Positions 26,024 through 34,889 of a stretch of DNA of 64,000 bases are shown piece after piece. The DNA comes from JADHUC01 sp964623055 (lineage in GTDB: Bacteria > Planctomycetota > Planctomycetia > Pirellulales > Pirellulaceae): positions 1 through 64,000 of the forward strand of contig CAZURK010000038.1 in assembly GCA_964623055.1 (NCBI GenBank), given 5' to 3'. Every line of letters begins with the position of its first letter. Position 1 is the first letter of the stretch. A model generated the notes under the pieces. It saw nothing but the letters and a program-made list of their open reading frames with translations. It made no database searches and was not told where the DNA came from. The translations under genes were made by a program, and so were the position numbers.

Positions 26024-26380
26024 ATGTCGGAGACCTTCCGCGATACGTTGGAGACGTTTCAGAATCAGTATCCCGAGCGGGATTATACGATCGAGATACG
26101 CTGCCCGGAGTTCACTTCGGTGTGTCCGAAGACGGGCCAGCCCGATTTTGGCGTGCTGACATTCACATATACGCCGGACGACAAGTGCATCGAGTTGAAG
26201 AGCCTGAAGCTGTACCTGCAGAAGTTCCGCAACGAGGGAATCTTCTACGAAAACGCGACCAATCGCATTCTCGGCGATTTTGTGGCCGTGATCCAGCCGC
26301 GGCGTGTGAAACTGGTTGCGGAGTTTACCGCTCGCGGCGGCATCACCACGAGCGTGACGGCGGAGTACGAGAAGGGGTGA
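26024..26380 (+). CDS. queF: NADPH-dependent 7-cyano-7-deazaguanine reductase
   Basis: 118 residues, the short unimodular type of QueF. It reduces preQ0 to preQ1, the only known biological nitrile-to-amine reduction. Catalytic Cys34 and Asp41 lie in TSVCPKTGQPDFG, and the family motif IELKSLKLYLQKFRN follows at ~57-70. The ATG at 26024 is chosen because a strong AAAGGAGGA ribosome-binding site ends five bases upstream; a TTG at 26003 in the same frame is not needed. It stands back to back with queE. Together they cover two steps of queuosine precursor synthesis. Confidence 0.95.
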   Translation: MSETFRDTLETFQNQYPERDYTIEIRCPEFTSVCPKTGQPDFGVLTFTYTPDDKCIELKSLKLYLQKFRNEGIFYENATNRILGDFVAVIQPRRVKLVAEFTARGGITTSVTAEYEKG

Positions 26381-26424
26381 TAGAGTCGCAGTCTGTGGCG
26401 TGTAAGCCCCGTGCGCCCGTCTTC

Positions 26425-26581
26425 GTAGGGTGGGCCAAGTCTTCGCGGGCCCACCGCTGGGTACGTGGTCCGCAGAATCGTAGGTCAGGCTCTGCCTGAC
26501 GCACTATCGGGTATCGTCATGCAAAGCATGACCTACATGTCTCAGATCCCGGTGGGCCCGCGAAGACTTGGCCCACCCTAC
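26425..26581. repeat. Nested REP/BIME-like element (element inside element)
   Basis: The outer pair runs from GTAGGGTGGGCC at 26425 to GGCCCACCCTAC at 26581. Each outer half is a hairpin (ggtgggcc-aagtcttcgcg-ggcccacc). Inside its loop, a second complete pair runs from GTAGGTCAGGC at 26480 to GCATGACCTAC at 26536, again with hairpin halves (gtcaggc-tct-gcctgac and gtcatgc-aaa-gcatgac). It lies between convergent queF and the SPFH gene. Confidence 0.85.
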
Positions 26582-26621
26582 CGGAATTGCGGCCGACGGG
26601 GATCGCGGCCAGGACGGTCAG

Positions 26622-28031
26622 CTAGAATCGATCGCCGCCGCCTAGTTTTTCCTCCACTTTGTCGGCCTGCCAGGCTACGGCGGTCATCACGCGGGTGACT
26701 TCGAGAGGGTCGGCCGTGTCGGCCAATTGGTTGGCTTGCACCACCACCATCTCGCCGGAGCCCGTATTCTGGACCGCAAACGCGCCATGAACCATCTTCA
26801 TGTTGTAACGCAGCAGCGCCATGGCGTTCTTCTCTGAGGCCGGTCCGCAGATCGATGTGTAGGAAAGCACGCTGTGGCCTTCCTCGTCTTTGCTGTCGAA
26901 GTCGACCGTTACCGTTTGCTTGCGCAGCGCGCCGATTGGCACCCTGATATGCCAGAGGTTCCCGGCTTCCTGGATTTGCCAGCCGGCGGAATCGGCGATC
27001 GATCGCACGATTTGCCTAGGGTCCGCAGCAGCGGCCGCCGGTGCAAGATCATCAAAGTTCATCCCGCCGGCGCCACCCGCAGCCGCTCCGGCTGCCGCGG
27101 CGCCCGCGGCTGGAGCCCCCGCAGGAGGCGGTCCCTGCGCTCCTGCCGGCGCGCCTTGCTGTGGCATCATCGGATTCTGACCGCCGCCCATGGCCTGCTG
27201 GATCATGGCGGGCATCATCATGCCGAAGCCGGCACCCATACCCATTCCCATCGCATTGCCACCGACGCCCGAGCCAGATTGCTCGGCCATCTTCTGCATG
27301 CTGTTCGCGGCTTGGTACATCGTGAACGCCTGCAAGTCGCCGATTGCGCCCATGCTGCTGCGGGCGTCGATCGCCTTTTGCACTTCCTCAGGCGGCGTGA
27401 TGGCGTTGATGAAGAAGTCGGCCATTTCCAGCCCGTACTTGCCGAATTCGTCGCCCAGCTTTGCCCGAGTACCGGCGGCGATCTCGTCGAACTTGGCCGG
27501 CAGATCCAGCATGGACACCTGCATTGTCCCGAGCAGATCGGTCAAACGAGACACGATCAGGTCCTTGAGGAAGGACGATATTTCGTCGGTGGTATACTTG
27601 CCCTGCGTACCGACAAGCGTGTTGATCAGGGTCGCCGAATCGACCACTCGGAACGAGAACTTGCCAAAGCTGCGCAGCCGCACAATGCCAAAGTCCTTGT
27701 CCCGAACCGTGATCGGCTGCCGCGTGCCCCACTTCTGATCCAGGAAGGTCTGCTTGCCAACGAAATACACCTGGGCCGTGAAAGGCGATTTCTGCCAGGG
27801 AATCGTCAGAATGCGCGTGATGATCGGGACATTGGCGGTGGTCAGCGTATAGCGCCCCGGCCCAAATGTATCCATCGCCTTGCCGTCTCTGAAGAAGACC
27901 GCTTCCTGGCTTTCCTGGACGATCAATTGCGCGCCGTATTTGATGTCCGCAGAACCCTCGGGCGGGATGCGGTGGACGATCGAACGATTTGACTGGTCGA
28001 AGAATTCGAGGACTTCCAGGCGGATTCCCAT
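26622..28031 (-). CDS. SPFH-domain protein fused to a C-terminal YbjN-like domain
   Basis: 469 residues from the ATG at 28031. That start has an AAGGAAG ribosome-binding site seven bases upstream; the longer frame to 28286 overlaps recG and adds an unrelated sequence. An SPFH (band-7-like) domain of the YdjI/virion-core-like type fills ~1-260: QEAVFFRDGKAMDTFGPGRY, TRQPITVRDKDFGIVRLR, and DLLGTMQVSMLDLPAKFDEI. A Met/Gly/Ala/Pro-rich linker follows (~305-375). The last ~95 residues (IADSAGWQIQEAGNLWHIRV) resemble YbjN/type III chaperone-like folds. Such proteins form oligomeric membrane-associated assemblies; the role here is unknown. Confidence 0.82.
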   Translation of the reverse strand: MGIRLEVLEFFDQSNRSIVHRIPPEGSADIKYGAQLIVQESQEAVFFRDGKAMDTFGPGRYTLTTANVPIITRILTIPWQKSPFTAQVYFVGKQTFLDQKWGTRQPITVRDKDFGIVRLRSFGKFSFRVVDSATLINTLVGTQGKYTTDEISSFLKDLIVSRLTDLLGTMQVSMLDLPAKFDEIAAGTRAKLGDEFGKYGLEMADFFINAITPPEEVQKAIDARSSMGAIGDLQAFTMYQAANSMQKMAEQSGSGVGGNAMGMGMGAGFGMMMPAMIQQAMGGGQNPMMPQQGAPAGAQGPPPAGAPAAGAAAAGAAAGGAGGMNFDDLAPAAAAADPRQIVRSIADSAGWQIQEAGNLWHIRVPIGALRKQTVTVDFDSKDEEGHSVLSYTSICGPASEKNAMALLRYNMKMVHGAFAVQNTGSGEMVVVQANQLADTADPLEVTRVMTAVAWQADKVEEKLGGGDRF

Positions 28032-28173
28032 GGCAAAGCTTCCTTCGGCTGGTAACAAGTGCAGAGCCCAAACCTCTAATGATTCTACGGATTCATGCCG
28101 AAAACGCCAACGACAGTCGGTGGATTCTTCACGACTGGTTTGGCAACCAGGCAATTCGGGATAAAATGGCGGG

Positions 28174-30267
28174 ATGAGCAACGATGGTGGCAAATCTGCC
28201 GGGGAACGTCTGGCCACCCCAGTGCAATTCATCAAGGGTGTGGGGCCGCAGCGGGCGGAGTTGCTGGAGCGCATGGACCTGCGCACCGCCAGTGACTTGC
28301 TGTTCTACTTCCCTCGTGACTACCACGACGCGAGCCAACTCGTGGCGGTACACCAGCTTGTGGAGAACGAGCCTGCCAGCGTATGCGGCGTCGTCGAGGA
28401 AATCGACTTGCGAAACACCGGGCCGGGACGATCATGGCTGGGTATGCTGGTCAGGCAGGACGCCGAGTATCTGAGGGCCGTCTGGTTCAACCAGCCTTGG
28501 GTTCGTGATCGCGTGTCCGTGGGGGCTCGCGTCTTGTTGTCGGGCGCACCGCGATTCAACGGCGGGCGTTGGGAGATGGTCCATCCGCGCGTCGAATTGC
28601 TGGACGACGACCAGCAGCCGCCCACCGGACGGATACTGCCCGTCTATTCGCTGACCGAAGGCATCCGTCAATGGCAGATGCGCCGAATCGTGCAGGGCGT
28701 CACCGCGGAATACGGCGACTGTGTGAACGAGGTGTTTCCGGAACCGTACCGTCAAGCCCACGGTCTTCGCCCCATCTCCGATGCCCTGCAAGAGATTCAT
28801 GCACCACGCGACGCCAATAGCCTTGCGCAGGGCCGACGGCGATTTGTCTACCAAGAACTGCTGGTTCTGCAACTCGCTCTGGCGTTGCGCAAACGGGAGT
28901 TGACCGAGCGTTGCAGTTCGGCACCACTGCCCGCTACGGCCAAGATCGACTCGCGCATTCGGCGGCTGTTCCCTTTTGAATTGACAGCGGCGCAGGATCA
29001 GGCCATTGCCGAGATTTCGGCCGACATGGCGCGATCGACGCCCATGAATCGGCTGTTGCAGGGGGACGTGGGAAGCGGCAAGACGGTCGTCGCCGAATAC
29101 GCCATGCTGTGTGCCGTGGCTCACGGCTATCAAGCGGCAATCATGGCACCGACCGAAGTCTTGGCGCGCCAGCACGCGCGTACATTAGCCAGAGACCTGC
29201 GCGAGAGCCGCGTTCGCATCGCTTTGTTGACCGGCTCGATGGGGACGGCCGATCGGCGTGACACGCTGGAACGGATCGCGTCGGGCGACGTAGATGTAGT
29301 CATAGGCACGCACGCTCTGCTGCACGACGATATCGCGCCGCCCAAACTCGGGCTGGTGGTGATTGATGAACAGCACAAGTTTGGCGTGCGGCAGCGAGCC
29401 GCCCTGCGCGGCTCCGGCCTCGACCCGCATTACCTGGTGATGACCGCGACCCCAATCCCGCGCACGATTTCCATGACGCTGTTCGGCGACCTGGACGTGT
29501 CGACCTTGCGGGAATCGCCGCCAGGTCGGGCCGTTGTCCACACGTATCTGGGCGATGACGATCGACGCGAGAAGTGGTGGGATTTCTTTCGCAAGAAGCT
29601 CCGTGAAGGGCGACAAGGCTACGTGATCGCTCCGTTGGTCGAGTCGAGCCACGACGACGGCACAGCCAGCGTGCAGCAATCGTTCGAAGCGTTGGCCAAC
29701 GGCGAATTGGAGGCGTTTCGGTTGGATCTGATACACGGCCGGATGAATTCGGCGGACAAGGAGGTCGCCATGGGGGCTTTCGGGCGAGCGGAAATACAGG
29801 TTCTGGTGGCAACGTCGGTGGTCGAAGTCGGCATCGACGTACCCAATGCCACCGTCATGACGATCGAAGGTGGCGAACGGTTCGGATTGGCTCAACTTCA
29901 TCAGTTGCGAGGGCGGATCAGCCGCGGCACGCATCCTGGCTACTTGTGTGTCTTCGCGGAAGCCAAGACTGACGAGTCCCGCGGCCGTTTGGAGGCGTTC
30001 TGCAATACGAACGACGGTTTCGAGCTTGCCGAAATCGACTTCCAACTGCGCGGGCCAGGCGACCTGTTCGGCGCACAGCAGCACGGGTTGCCCGCGTTCA
30101 GGATTGCGGATCTTGTGCGTGACAAGGATGTGCTGGCCGAAGCCCGGAACGACGCGCGGGCCTTGGTGGCCGAGAATCCGGGGTTGTCTGCCCCCGAATT
30201 CGCGCGGCTGCGGGACATGGTGATCCGACGCTACGGCCGGGCGCTGGACCTGTCCGACGTGGGGTAG
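28174..30267 (+). CDS. recG: ATP-dependent DNA helicase RecG
   Basis: 697 residues, full length. RecG reverses stalled replication forks and branch-migrates Holliday junctions. The N-terminal wedge/OB domain starts with VQFIKGVGPQRAELLERMDL and DLLFYFPRDYHD. Helicase motifs follow in order: the Walker A loop GDVGSGKT, APTEVLARQHA, DEQH box in LVVIDEQHKFGVRQR, VMTATPIPRT, IHGRMNSADKE, VLVATSVVEVGIDVPNA, and QLHQLRGRISRG. The ATG at 28174 keeps the complete wedge domain. The gene is divergent from the SPFH gene and is followed by a palindromic repeat. Confidence 0.96.
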   Translation: MSNDGGKSAGERLATPVQFIKGVGPQRAELLERMDLRTASDLLFYFPRDYHDASQLVAVHQLVENEPASVCGVVEEIDLRNTGPGRSWLGMLVRQDAEYLRAVWFNQPWVRDRVSVGARVLLSGAPRFNGGRWEMVHPRVELLDDDQQPPTGRILPVYSLTEGIRQWQMRRIVQGVTAEYGDCVNEVFPEPYRQAHGLRPISDALQEIHAPRDANSLAQGRRRFVYQELLVLQLALALRKRELTERCSSAPLPATAKIDSRIRRLFPFELTAAQDQAIAEISADMARSTPMNRLLQGDVGSGKTVVAEYAMLCAVAHGYQAAIMAPTEVLARQHARTLARDLRESRVRIALLTGSMGTADRRDTLERIASGDVDVVIGTHALLHDDIAPPKLGLVVIDEQHKFGVRQRAALRGSGLDPHYLVMTATPIPRTISMTLFGDLDVSTLRESPPGRAVVHTYLGDDDRREKWWDFFRKKLREGRQGYVIAPLVESSHDDGTASVQQSFEALANGELEAFRLDLIHGRMNSADKEVAMGAFGRAEIQVLVATSVVEVGIDVPNATVMTIEGGERFGLAQLHQLRGRISRGTHPGYLCVFAEAKTDESRGRLEAFCNTNDGFELAEIDFQLRGPGDLFGAQQHGLPAFRIADLVRDKDVLAEARNDARALVAENPGLSAPEFARLRDMVIRRYGRALDLSDVG

Positions 30268-30300
30268 CGCGGCGTCAAGTCATGTCTGGCGGGCAAATGC

Positions 30301-30378
30301 GTAGGCCGGAACAAGTCCGCGCAGTTCCGGCACGAAAACAAGAAGACGCCGGAGCTGCGCGGACTTGTTCCGGCCTAC
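30301..30378. repeat. REP/BIME-like GTAG...CTAC element, copy 2 of the GTAGGCCGGAAC family
   Basis: Begins GTAGGCCGGAACAAGTCCGC at 30301 and ends with the inverse at 30378. Both halves are hairpins (gccggaac...gttccggc; gccggagc...gttccggc) separated by ~16 bases. It lies 33 bases downstream of recG and well before the kinase gene. The remaining ~135 bases up to 30515 show no gene. Confidence 0.88.
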
Positions 30379-30515
30379 CTGTCACTCTTGATCTGACACG
30401 GTGCTGGGTTTGCCGGTGCTCACGTTGATTCGACGGGCGATGTCGAATAACATGAGAATCCTTGTCATTGCTATCCTCTGACGGCCAAAGCAATTAGCCA
30501 GGAGCCATTGGCGAT

Positions 30516-31997
30516 ATGAAAGAACTGACAGCAGACGATATTTCGCAACGGATTTTCGATTTGCGACTCTTGGACTCCCGTGAACTGGATGCCGTGTGGA
30601 CCGAATTTGGCACGCGCGACGTCAGTTACGAAGAGTTCAAGGACTGTCTTCTGCGAAAGGAGCTGTTGACCAACTTCCAGTTGGACAAGGTCGAGCGGGG
30701 GCACCGCCAGGGCTACTTTTACGGGCGATATCGTGCCCTCTACATCGCGGGCGTGGGTACGTTCGCTCGCGTTTTCCGTTCGGTGCACCGCGACAAGGGC
30801 GGTGTGGTAGCCGTAAAAGTACTTCGCAAACGCTATCGCGACAACGCGGAGCAGGTCGAGTTGTTCTTGCGCGAAGCCCGCATGGGCCTGCGACTTAGGC
30901 ATCCGAATATCGTCCGTGTCCATGAGGTCAGCGACGACATCAAAGAACCCTACTTTGTGATGGAATTCGTCGAAGGGCAGACTCTCCGCGAGTTGATGAG
31001 AACGCGGAAGAAGCTGGATGTGGAGACGTCATTGAAACTGATTACGGACGTCGTCAGCGGCCTGGACCACGCGAGCAAGGTGGGGATCACACACCGCGAT
31101 ATGAAACTGTCCAACGTGCTGGTAACCTCCAAAGGCGAAGCCAAGTTGGTGGACTTTGGGCTCGCCACCATTGCCGAGACCGGTGGCGACAAGATCAGCG
31201 CTTCTCCGAATGCTCGTTCGATCGACTACGTGGCATTGGAGCGAGGTACGGGCGTGCGCAAGAACGACCCGCGCAGCGACATCTATTTTGCCGGTTGCAT
31301 GTTCTACAACATGTTGTCCGGCGTGGGGCCGCTCCAGGAAACGAAAGACCGTCTTATTCGAATGAGCATCTCGCGTTTTCAGTCTTTTGAACCCATCGGC
31401 AAGCTTGAGCCGGACCTGCCCATCGGCATCGGGTCCATCATCAACAAGGCGATGACGCTTAACCCCGAGGAACGCTACCAAGAACCGGCGATCATGCTGG
31501 CCGATCTGAAACGGGCCAGAGTCATCTTGGACAAGGGAGAGGACGAGGCTCCGGCCGAGGGACCTGCGTCGGCCGAGACGGGTCCCGCGCCCACCGACCC
31601 GGAAGAGGGAATCGGGCGGACCCTGCTGTTCGTGGAATCGAACTCGGAAGTGCAGAACGTGTTGCGCGAGCACCTGAAGAAACGCGGCTATCGCGTACTG
31701 ATCACCAGCGATGCGGCCCGCGCGGTTCAGCGCGTGGAAGACGAGGCGCGTTTGGCCGATTGCGTCATTTTCTCGACGCAAGACTTGGGTGGCACTGCGG
31801 TGGCGGCGTTCAACCGGTTGGGCGATTCGGAGACGGCGTCACAAGTCCCGGCTATCCTGCTGGTGGACAAGCGGCAGAAGCGCTTGGCCGACGCGGCACA
31901 GACCAACGAGCATCGCGTGCTGCTTTCGATGCCGCTGAAGATGAAAGAACTGCGGAGAACGTTGCTGAAGCTGTTCTCCCAGAAAGGGAAGTCGTAG
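30516..31997 (+). CDS. Ser/Thr protein kinase with C-terminal pseudo-receiver domain
   Basis: 493 residues. A short helical N-terminal region (1-70) precedes a kinase domain. Visible are VAVKVLRKRY (Lys101), the alpha-C Glu120, the catalytic loop HRDMKLSN (Asp195, Asn200), DFG (213-215) and SDIYFAGCMFYNMLSG. The glycine loop is weak (YIAGVGTFARVF). After an acidic linker (341-366), residues 367-490 form a response-regulator receiver fold (TLLFVESNSEVQNVLREHLK). The phosphoacceptor Asp position is Ser420 (CVIFSTQD) and the conserved Lys is Met472 (LLSMPLKMKEL). The tail is thus probably a non-phosphorylated interaction domain. There is no transmembrane segment, so it is cytoplasmic. Confidence 0.88.
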   Translation: MKELTADDISQRIFDLRLLDSRELDAVWTEFGTRDVSYEEFKDCLLRKELLTNFQLDKVERGHRQGYFYGRYRALYIAGVGTFARVFRSVHRDKGGVVAVKVLRKRYRDNAEQVELFLREARMGLRLRHPNIVRVHEVSDDIKEPYFVMEFVEGQTLRELMRTRKKLDVETSLKLITDVVSGLDHASKVGITHRDMKLSNVLVTSKGEAKLVDFGLATIAETGGDKISASPNARSIDYVALERGTGVRKNDPRSDIYFAGCMFYNMLSGVGPLQETKDRLIRMSISRFQSFEPIGKLEPDLPIGIGSIINKAMTLNPEERYQEPAIMLADLKRARVILDKGEDEAPAEGPASAETGPAPTDPEEGIGRTLLFVESNSEVQNVLREHLKKRGYRVLITSDAARAVQRVEDEARLADCVIFSTQDLGGTAVAAFNRLGDSETASQVPAILLVDKRQKRLADAAQTNEHRVLLSMPLKMKELRRTLLKLFSQKGKS

Positions 31998-32175
31998 CCC
32001 GAACTATTCACGAGATTGTAGGCCGGACCGAGCAAACGCCGTTCGTGCCGGAGCTGCGGTCGCTTTTCTTGGGTCGCTCAGTGCACGTCTTGTCATGCAG
32101 CCTCGATTGCGTTTGCGCTGTTCCGGCAATACGTTGCGCGACCTTGATCCGGCCTACGTGAATAGTCCGGGCTAT
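31994..32175. repeat. Nested inverted repeats with GTAG feet downstream of the kinase gene
   Basis: The outer arms are 31994-32012 (gtagcccgaactattcacg) and its inverse at 32157-32175, with one mismatch inside the 18-base core. Within them lies a GTAGGCCGGACC...TCCGGCCTAC pair (32018-32158) of the same family as 6891 and 30301, with a longer centre. The left outer arm begins at the kinase stop codon and the right arm covers the last codon and stop of the convergent glycosylase gene. Confidence 0.82.
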
Positions 32176-32900
32176 CGGCGCGGGATTTCTAGCCCCATTT
32201 CGCGCATCAGCATTTTCATGTCTTCCCACGCAGCTCGCTTCATGTTTGGAGAACGCAGCAAGTATGCCGGGTGGTACGTGGCCATGACCCTGATTCCTCG
32301 ATAGTCGTGAAATCGCCCACGCAACTTCCCCAATGCTTGCGTCGTGTTCAGCAATGTTTGGGCAGCGACCGCACCGAGGCAGCAAAGGAATTCAGGCTGA
32401 ATGATCTCTAACTGCCGTTCGAAATACCCGCGGCAGTTGGCTATCTCTTCAGGCGCCGGCGTTCGGTTACCGGGCGGTCGGCACTTCAGGACGTTCAGGA
32501 TGTAGACATCTTCGCGTCGCAATGTGCAGGCTTGAATAATCTTGTTCAGCAGTTGCCCCGCCGCACCCACAAACGGTTCGCCTTGGCGGTCCTCGTCCGC
32601 TCCGGGCGCTTCGCCCATGAAACACAAACGGGCATTCGGGTTTCCAACGCCCGGCACCGCCTGGATGCGCGTCGTCGCCAATTGGGCACATTTGGTGCAA
32701 GCGGCGATTTCCGGGCCAAGTTGGCTCAGCGTGTCAGTGGGCTGCTCGCGCGTTGGCGGCTGCTCCGAAACATCCCGCGTTTCCGGCATATCCCGACCAG
32801 CCGTTTTCGGGATTTGCGCAACACCGCACCTCTGCAGAGACTCAAGCTTCTGACGAATCAACCGTCGTGCCCTCGTTGCATAATCGTTGGAAACATTCAT
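32172..32900 (-). CDS. Family 4 uracil-DNA glycosylase (iron-sulfur type)
   Basis: 242 residues. It removes uracil from DNA as the first step of base-excision repair. The catalytic motif 1 is GEAPGADEDRQGEPFVG and motif 2 is the histidine in MATYHPAYLLR, both family 4 signatures. Cysteines of the 4Fe-4S cluster are visible in AACTKCAQLA, NVLKCRPPGN and IANCRGYF. An extra N-terminal ~65 residues, basic then acidic/Pro-rich, precede the domain; such extensions occur in family 4/5 enzymes fused or related to polymerase-associated domains. The final codons overlap an inverted repeat that begins in the opposite gene's stop. Confidence 0.93.
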   Translation of the reverse strand: MNVSNDYATRARRLIRQKLESLQRCGVAQIPKTAGRDMPETRDVSEQPPTREQPTDTLSQLGPEIAACTKCAQLATTRIQAVPGVGNPNARLCFMGEAPGADEDRQGEPFVGAAGQLLNKIIQACTLRREDVYILNVLKCRPPGNRTPAPEEIANCRGYFERQLEIIQPEFLCCLGAVAAQTLLNTTQALGKLRGRFHDYRGIRVMATYHPAYLLRSPNMKRAAWEDMKMLMREMGLEIPRR

Positions 32901-33094
32901 GATTGGCCACCATCCTTGTGATTGTTACGGCCGCCGAGTATAGGCGAACCACGAGGATTTGTGCATATGAGGTCGAGAGGAAGATCCGTGGTCTGATCGC
33001 AACACAAACTCGACAAAGGATTTAGGTTGACAGATCTCGCTTTGCACGAAATGATTAACAGAGGGCGGTTTGACTGCAAACGTTGGAGATTTCG

Positions 33095-34855
33095 ATGTTA
33101 CGAGGCAACAAAACAGCTATGTATCGACGCAGCCTGATAGTCGTATTTGCCGGAATCGCTTTCGGATCGAACCACACACTCACCGCGCAGGGCCAAACGA
33201 AGTATGAAAAGCTTCCCATCGATGCGCGGTTTCTATTGGCCGAGAAGGAAATATCCTCGGATATGGACAAAGTGGAGCAAGACGAGATCCGGGCGGCGAT
33301 GAGGGGGAAGAACGATGTGCAGTTTCAGGTTGCGAGCATTATGCGCGGCTCAAAGCCAGTCGATGTGGCAGACGATCAAGCCATGTACTGGTTTAATCTG
33401 TGGCACACGGGGTACTACTTCGCCACCTTGACCCATCCAGAGCATTTGGACGAGTGGCCCAAGAAGCGGCAGGAGTTTCTTAAACGCATGGAGCAGGCTG
33501 GCTCGGACGCGGTTCACGGGCATCTGTTGGGTTTGACCCGGCAAGTCATGTTGACCATTGTCAAAGGCAACTACCATCCCGTGGCACGGTACAACGCCAT
33601 GCTTTTCATCTGCCAATTGAACACCAAGGAGGTGTCGTTCGTTGGAGACAAGAACCCGCCGATTCCGTTTGTTCAGGGCTTGACGGACGCGATCAGTGAA
33701 TACAACGATCCGAACCAGATCGATGCTGTCCGAGTCGCGGCGTTGGTTGGGATGTTGCGTCATGCCGAACTTGACAGGCAGTTGGTGGATCAGGCTTCGC
33801 CCTTGGGTGGGCTGCGAGAGCAAATCGAGAGTTTGACGCTGGCCCTCGTCAACGCCAAAGAGGCACCGGCGGGGCGGACCCAGGGCGGTCACGATTGGAT
33901 GCGGCGCCGGGCGATCGAGATATTGGGAACGCTGGGGGGCCTCGGTGCGGGCGGAGAAGTCGTCGCTGCTTTGCAGGCCGTCTTGGAGGACGACGAGGCA
34001 CCGATATCGCTCCGATGTTGCGCCGCCGAATCGTTGGGACGACTCGAGTATCCGGAGAACACAACCATCAACGTCGCCGATGTGGCCAAAACCATGGGCG
34101 CGGTTGCCGCCCACGTCTGCTACGATGAAATCGGTCGGGTCGAGGCCCAACAGGAACGCGAACAAGCGGAACGCGAGGCGGGTGTTGGTGGGAGCATCGG
34201 CATGGGATCGCCGTACAGCCGGGCTCCAGGGGCGTTTGGTGCCCTTAGCTCGGTTGGTGGGGATGTCTTCGATCCCCTGGAATATCGAATCGCCTTGACT
34301 CGTCGCCGCATCAAGGCGCGGGCATTGTCGGTCAAGAACGGCTTGGTTGGGGAGGAAAAGAAGAAGCCGTTCAGGTTCCCAACGTTCACCAAGCCCGAAG
34401 AGGGCGCTGAGAAGAAACCGGTCGAGGAGGAAGAGGAGAAGGACGGGATTCTGGCTCTGGCAAGTACCGACGCGGACAAAGAGTACGTGCAGAAAGTCGC
34501 CGATAGTGTTGGTGACATTATCGGCCAGGCGGACGACGCCAGTTTCAAGGATCTGTCGTCGCTGGTTGCTGAAATCCGCAAGAAAGCCAAAGCCCTGGAG
34601 GAAGACTGCGGAATCGTGGTCAACGTGGACGAATTGGAGGTCGAGGCGAAGGAGACGGAGACGCTTCTGACCAATCCTCTGGAGGATCTTGGAAATCTCG
34701 GTGAGATGCCTCCGACAGAGCCGCCGCCGAAACCAGCCGACGACCCGACGGCAAAGACGCCCCCAAAGGCGACCCCTGAGACGCCGGTCGCGCCGCCCAA
34801 GAAGACGCCAGTGACACCGCCACCCAAGAAGGCGACTCCTGCTCCGCAACCGTAG
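33095..34855 (+). CDS. Secreted protein of unknown function with Pro/Lys-rich tail
   Basis: 586 residues from the ATG at 33095, preceded by a GGAG element. The leader MYRRSLIVVFAGIAFGSNH is a typical signal peptide, preceded by ten residues that could be dropped if Met9 starts. The body is helical with HEAT-like pairs (DAVRVAALVGMLRHAELDRQ; ISLRCCAAESLGRLEYPENT). An acidic region follows (KPVEEEEEKDGILAL). The last ~60 residues are Pro/Lys/Thr-rich repeats (PPKATPETPVAPPKKTP), typical of wall-spanning or polymer-binding tails. I do not recognise a named family. It is preceded by ~190 bases without a gene. Confidence 0.72.
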   Translation: MLRGNKTAMYRRSLIVVFAGIAFGSNHTLTAQGQTKYEKLPIDARFLLAEKEISSDMDKVEQDEIRAAMRGKNDVQFQVASIMRGSKPVDVADDQAMYWFNLWHTGYYFATLTHPEHLDEWPKKRQEFLKRMEQAGSDAVHGHLLGLTRQVMLTIVKGNYHPVARYNAMLFICQLNTKEVSFVGDKNPPIPFVQGLTDAISEYNDPNQIDAVRVAALVGMLRHAELDRQLVDQASPLGGLREQIESLTLALVNAKEAPAGRTQGGHDWMRRRAIEILGTLGGLGAGGEVVAALQAVLEDDEAPISLRCCAAESLGRLEYPENTTINVADVAKTMGAVAAHVCYDEIGRVEAQQEREQAEREAGVGGSIGMGSPYSRAPGAFGALSSVGGDVFDPLEYRIALTRRRIKARALSVKNGLVGEEKKKPFRFPTFTKPEEGAEKKPVEEEEEKDGILALASTDADKEYVQKVADSVGDIIGQADDASFKDLSSLVAEIRKKAKALEEDCGIVVNVDELEVEAKETETLLTNPLEDLGNLGEMPPTEPPPKPADDPTAKTPPKATPETPVAPPKKTPVTPPPKKATPAPQP

Positions 34856-34889
34856 TTTCAGAAGTAGGGAGAACGCGGAAATACGCGCC

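Noticed and set aside
33350..34849. 499-residue minus-strand frame opposite the Pro/Lys-tailed unknown
   Set aside because: Arg/Leu-rich shadow frame. The plus frame has a leader and ribosome-binding site.
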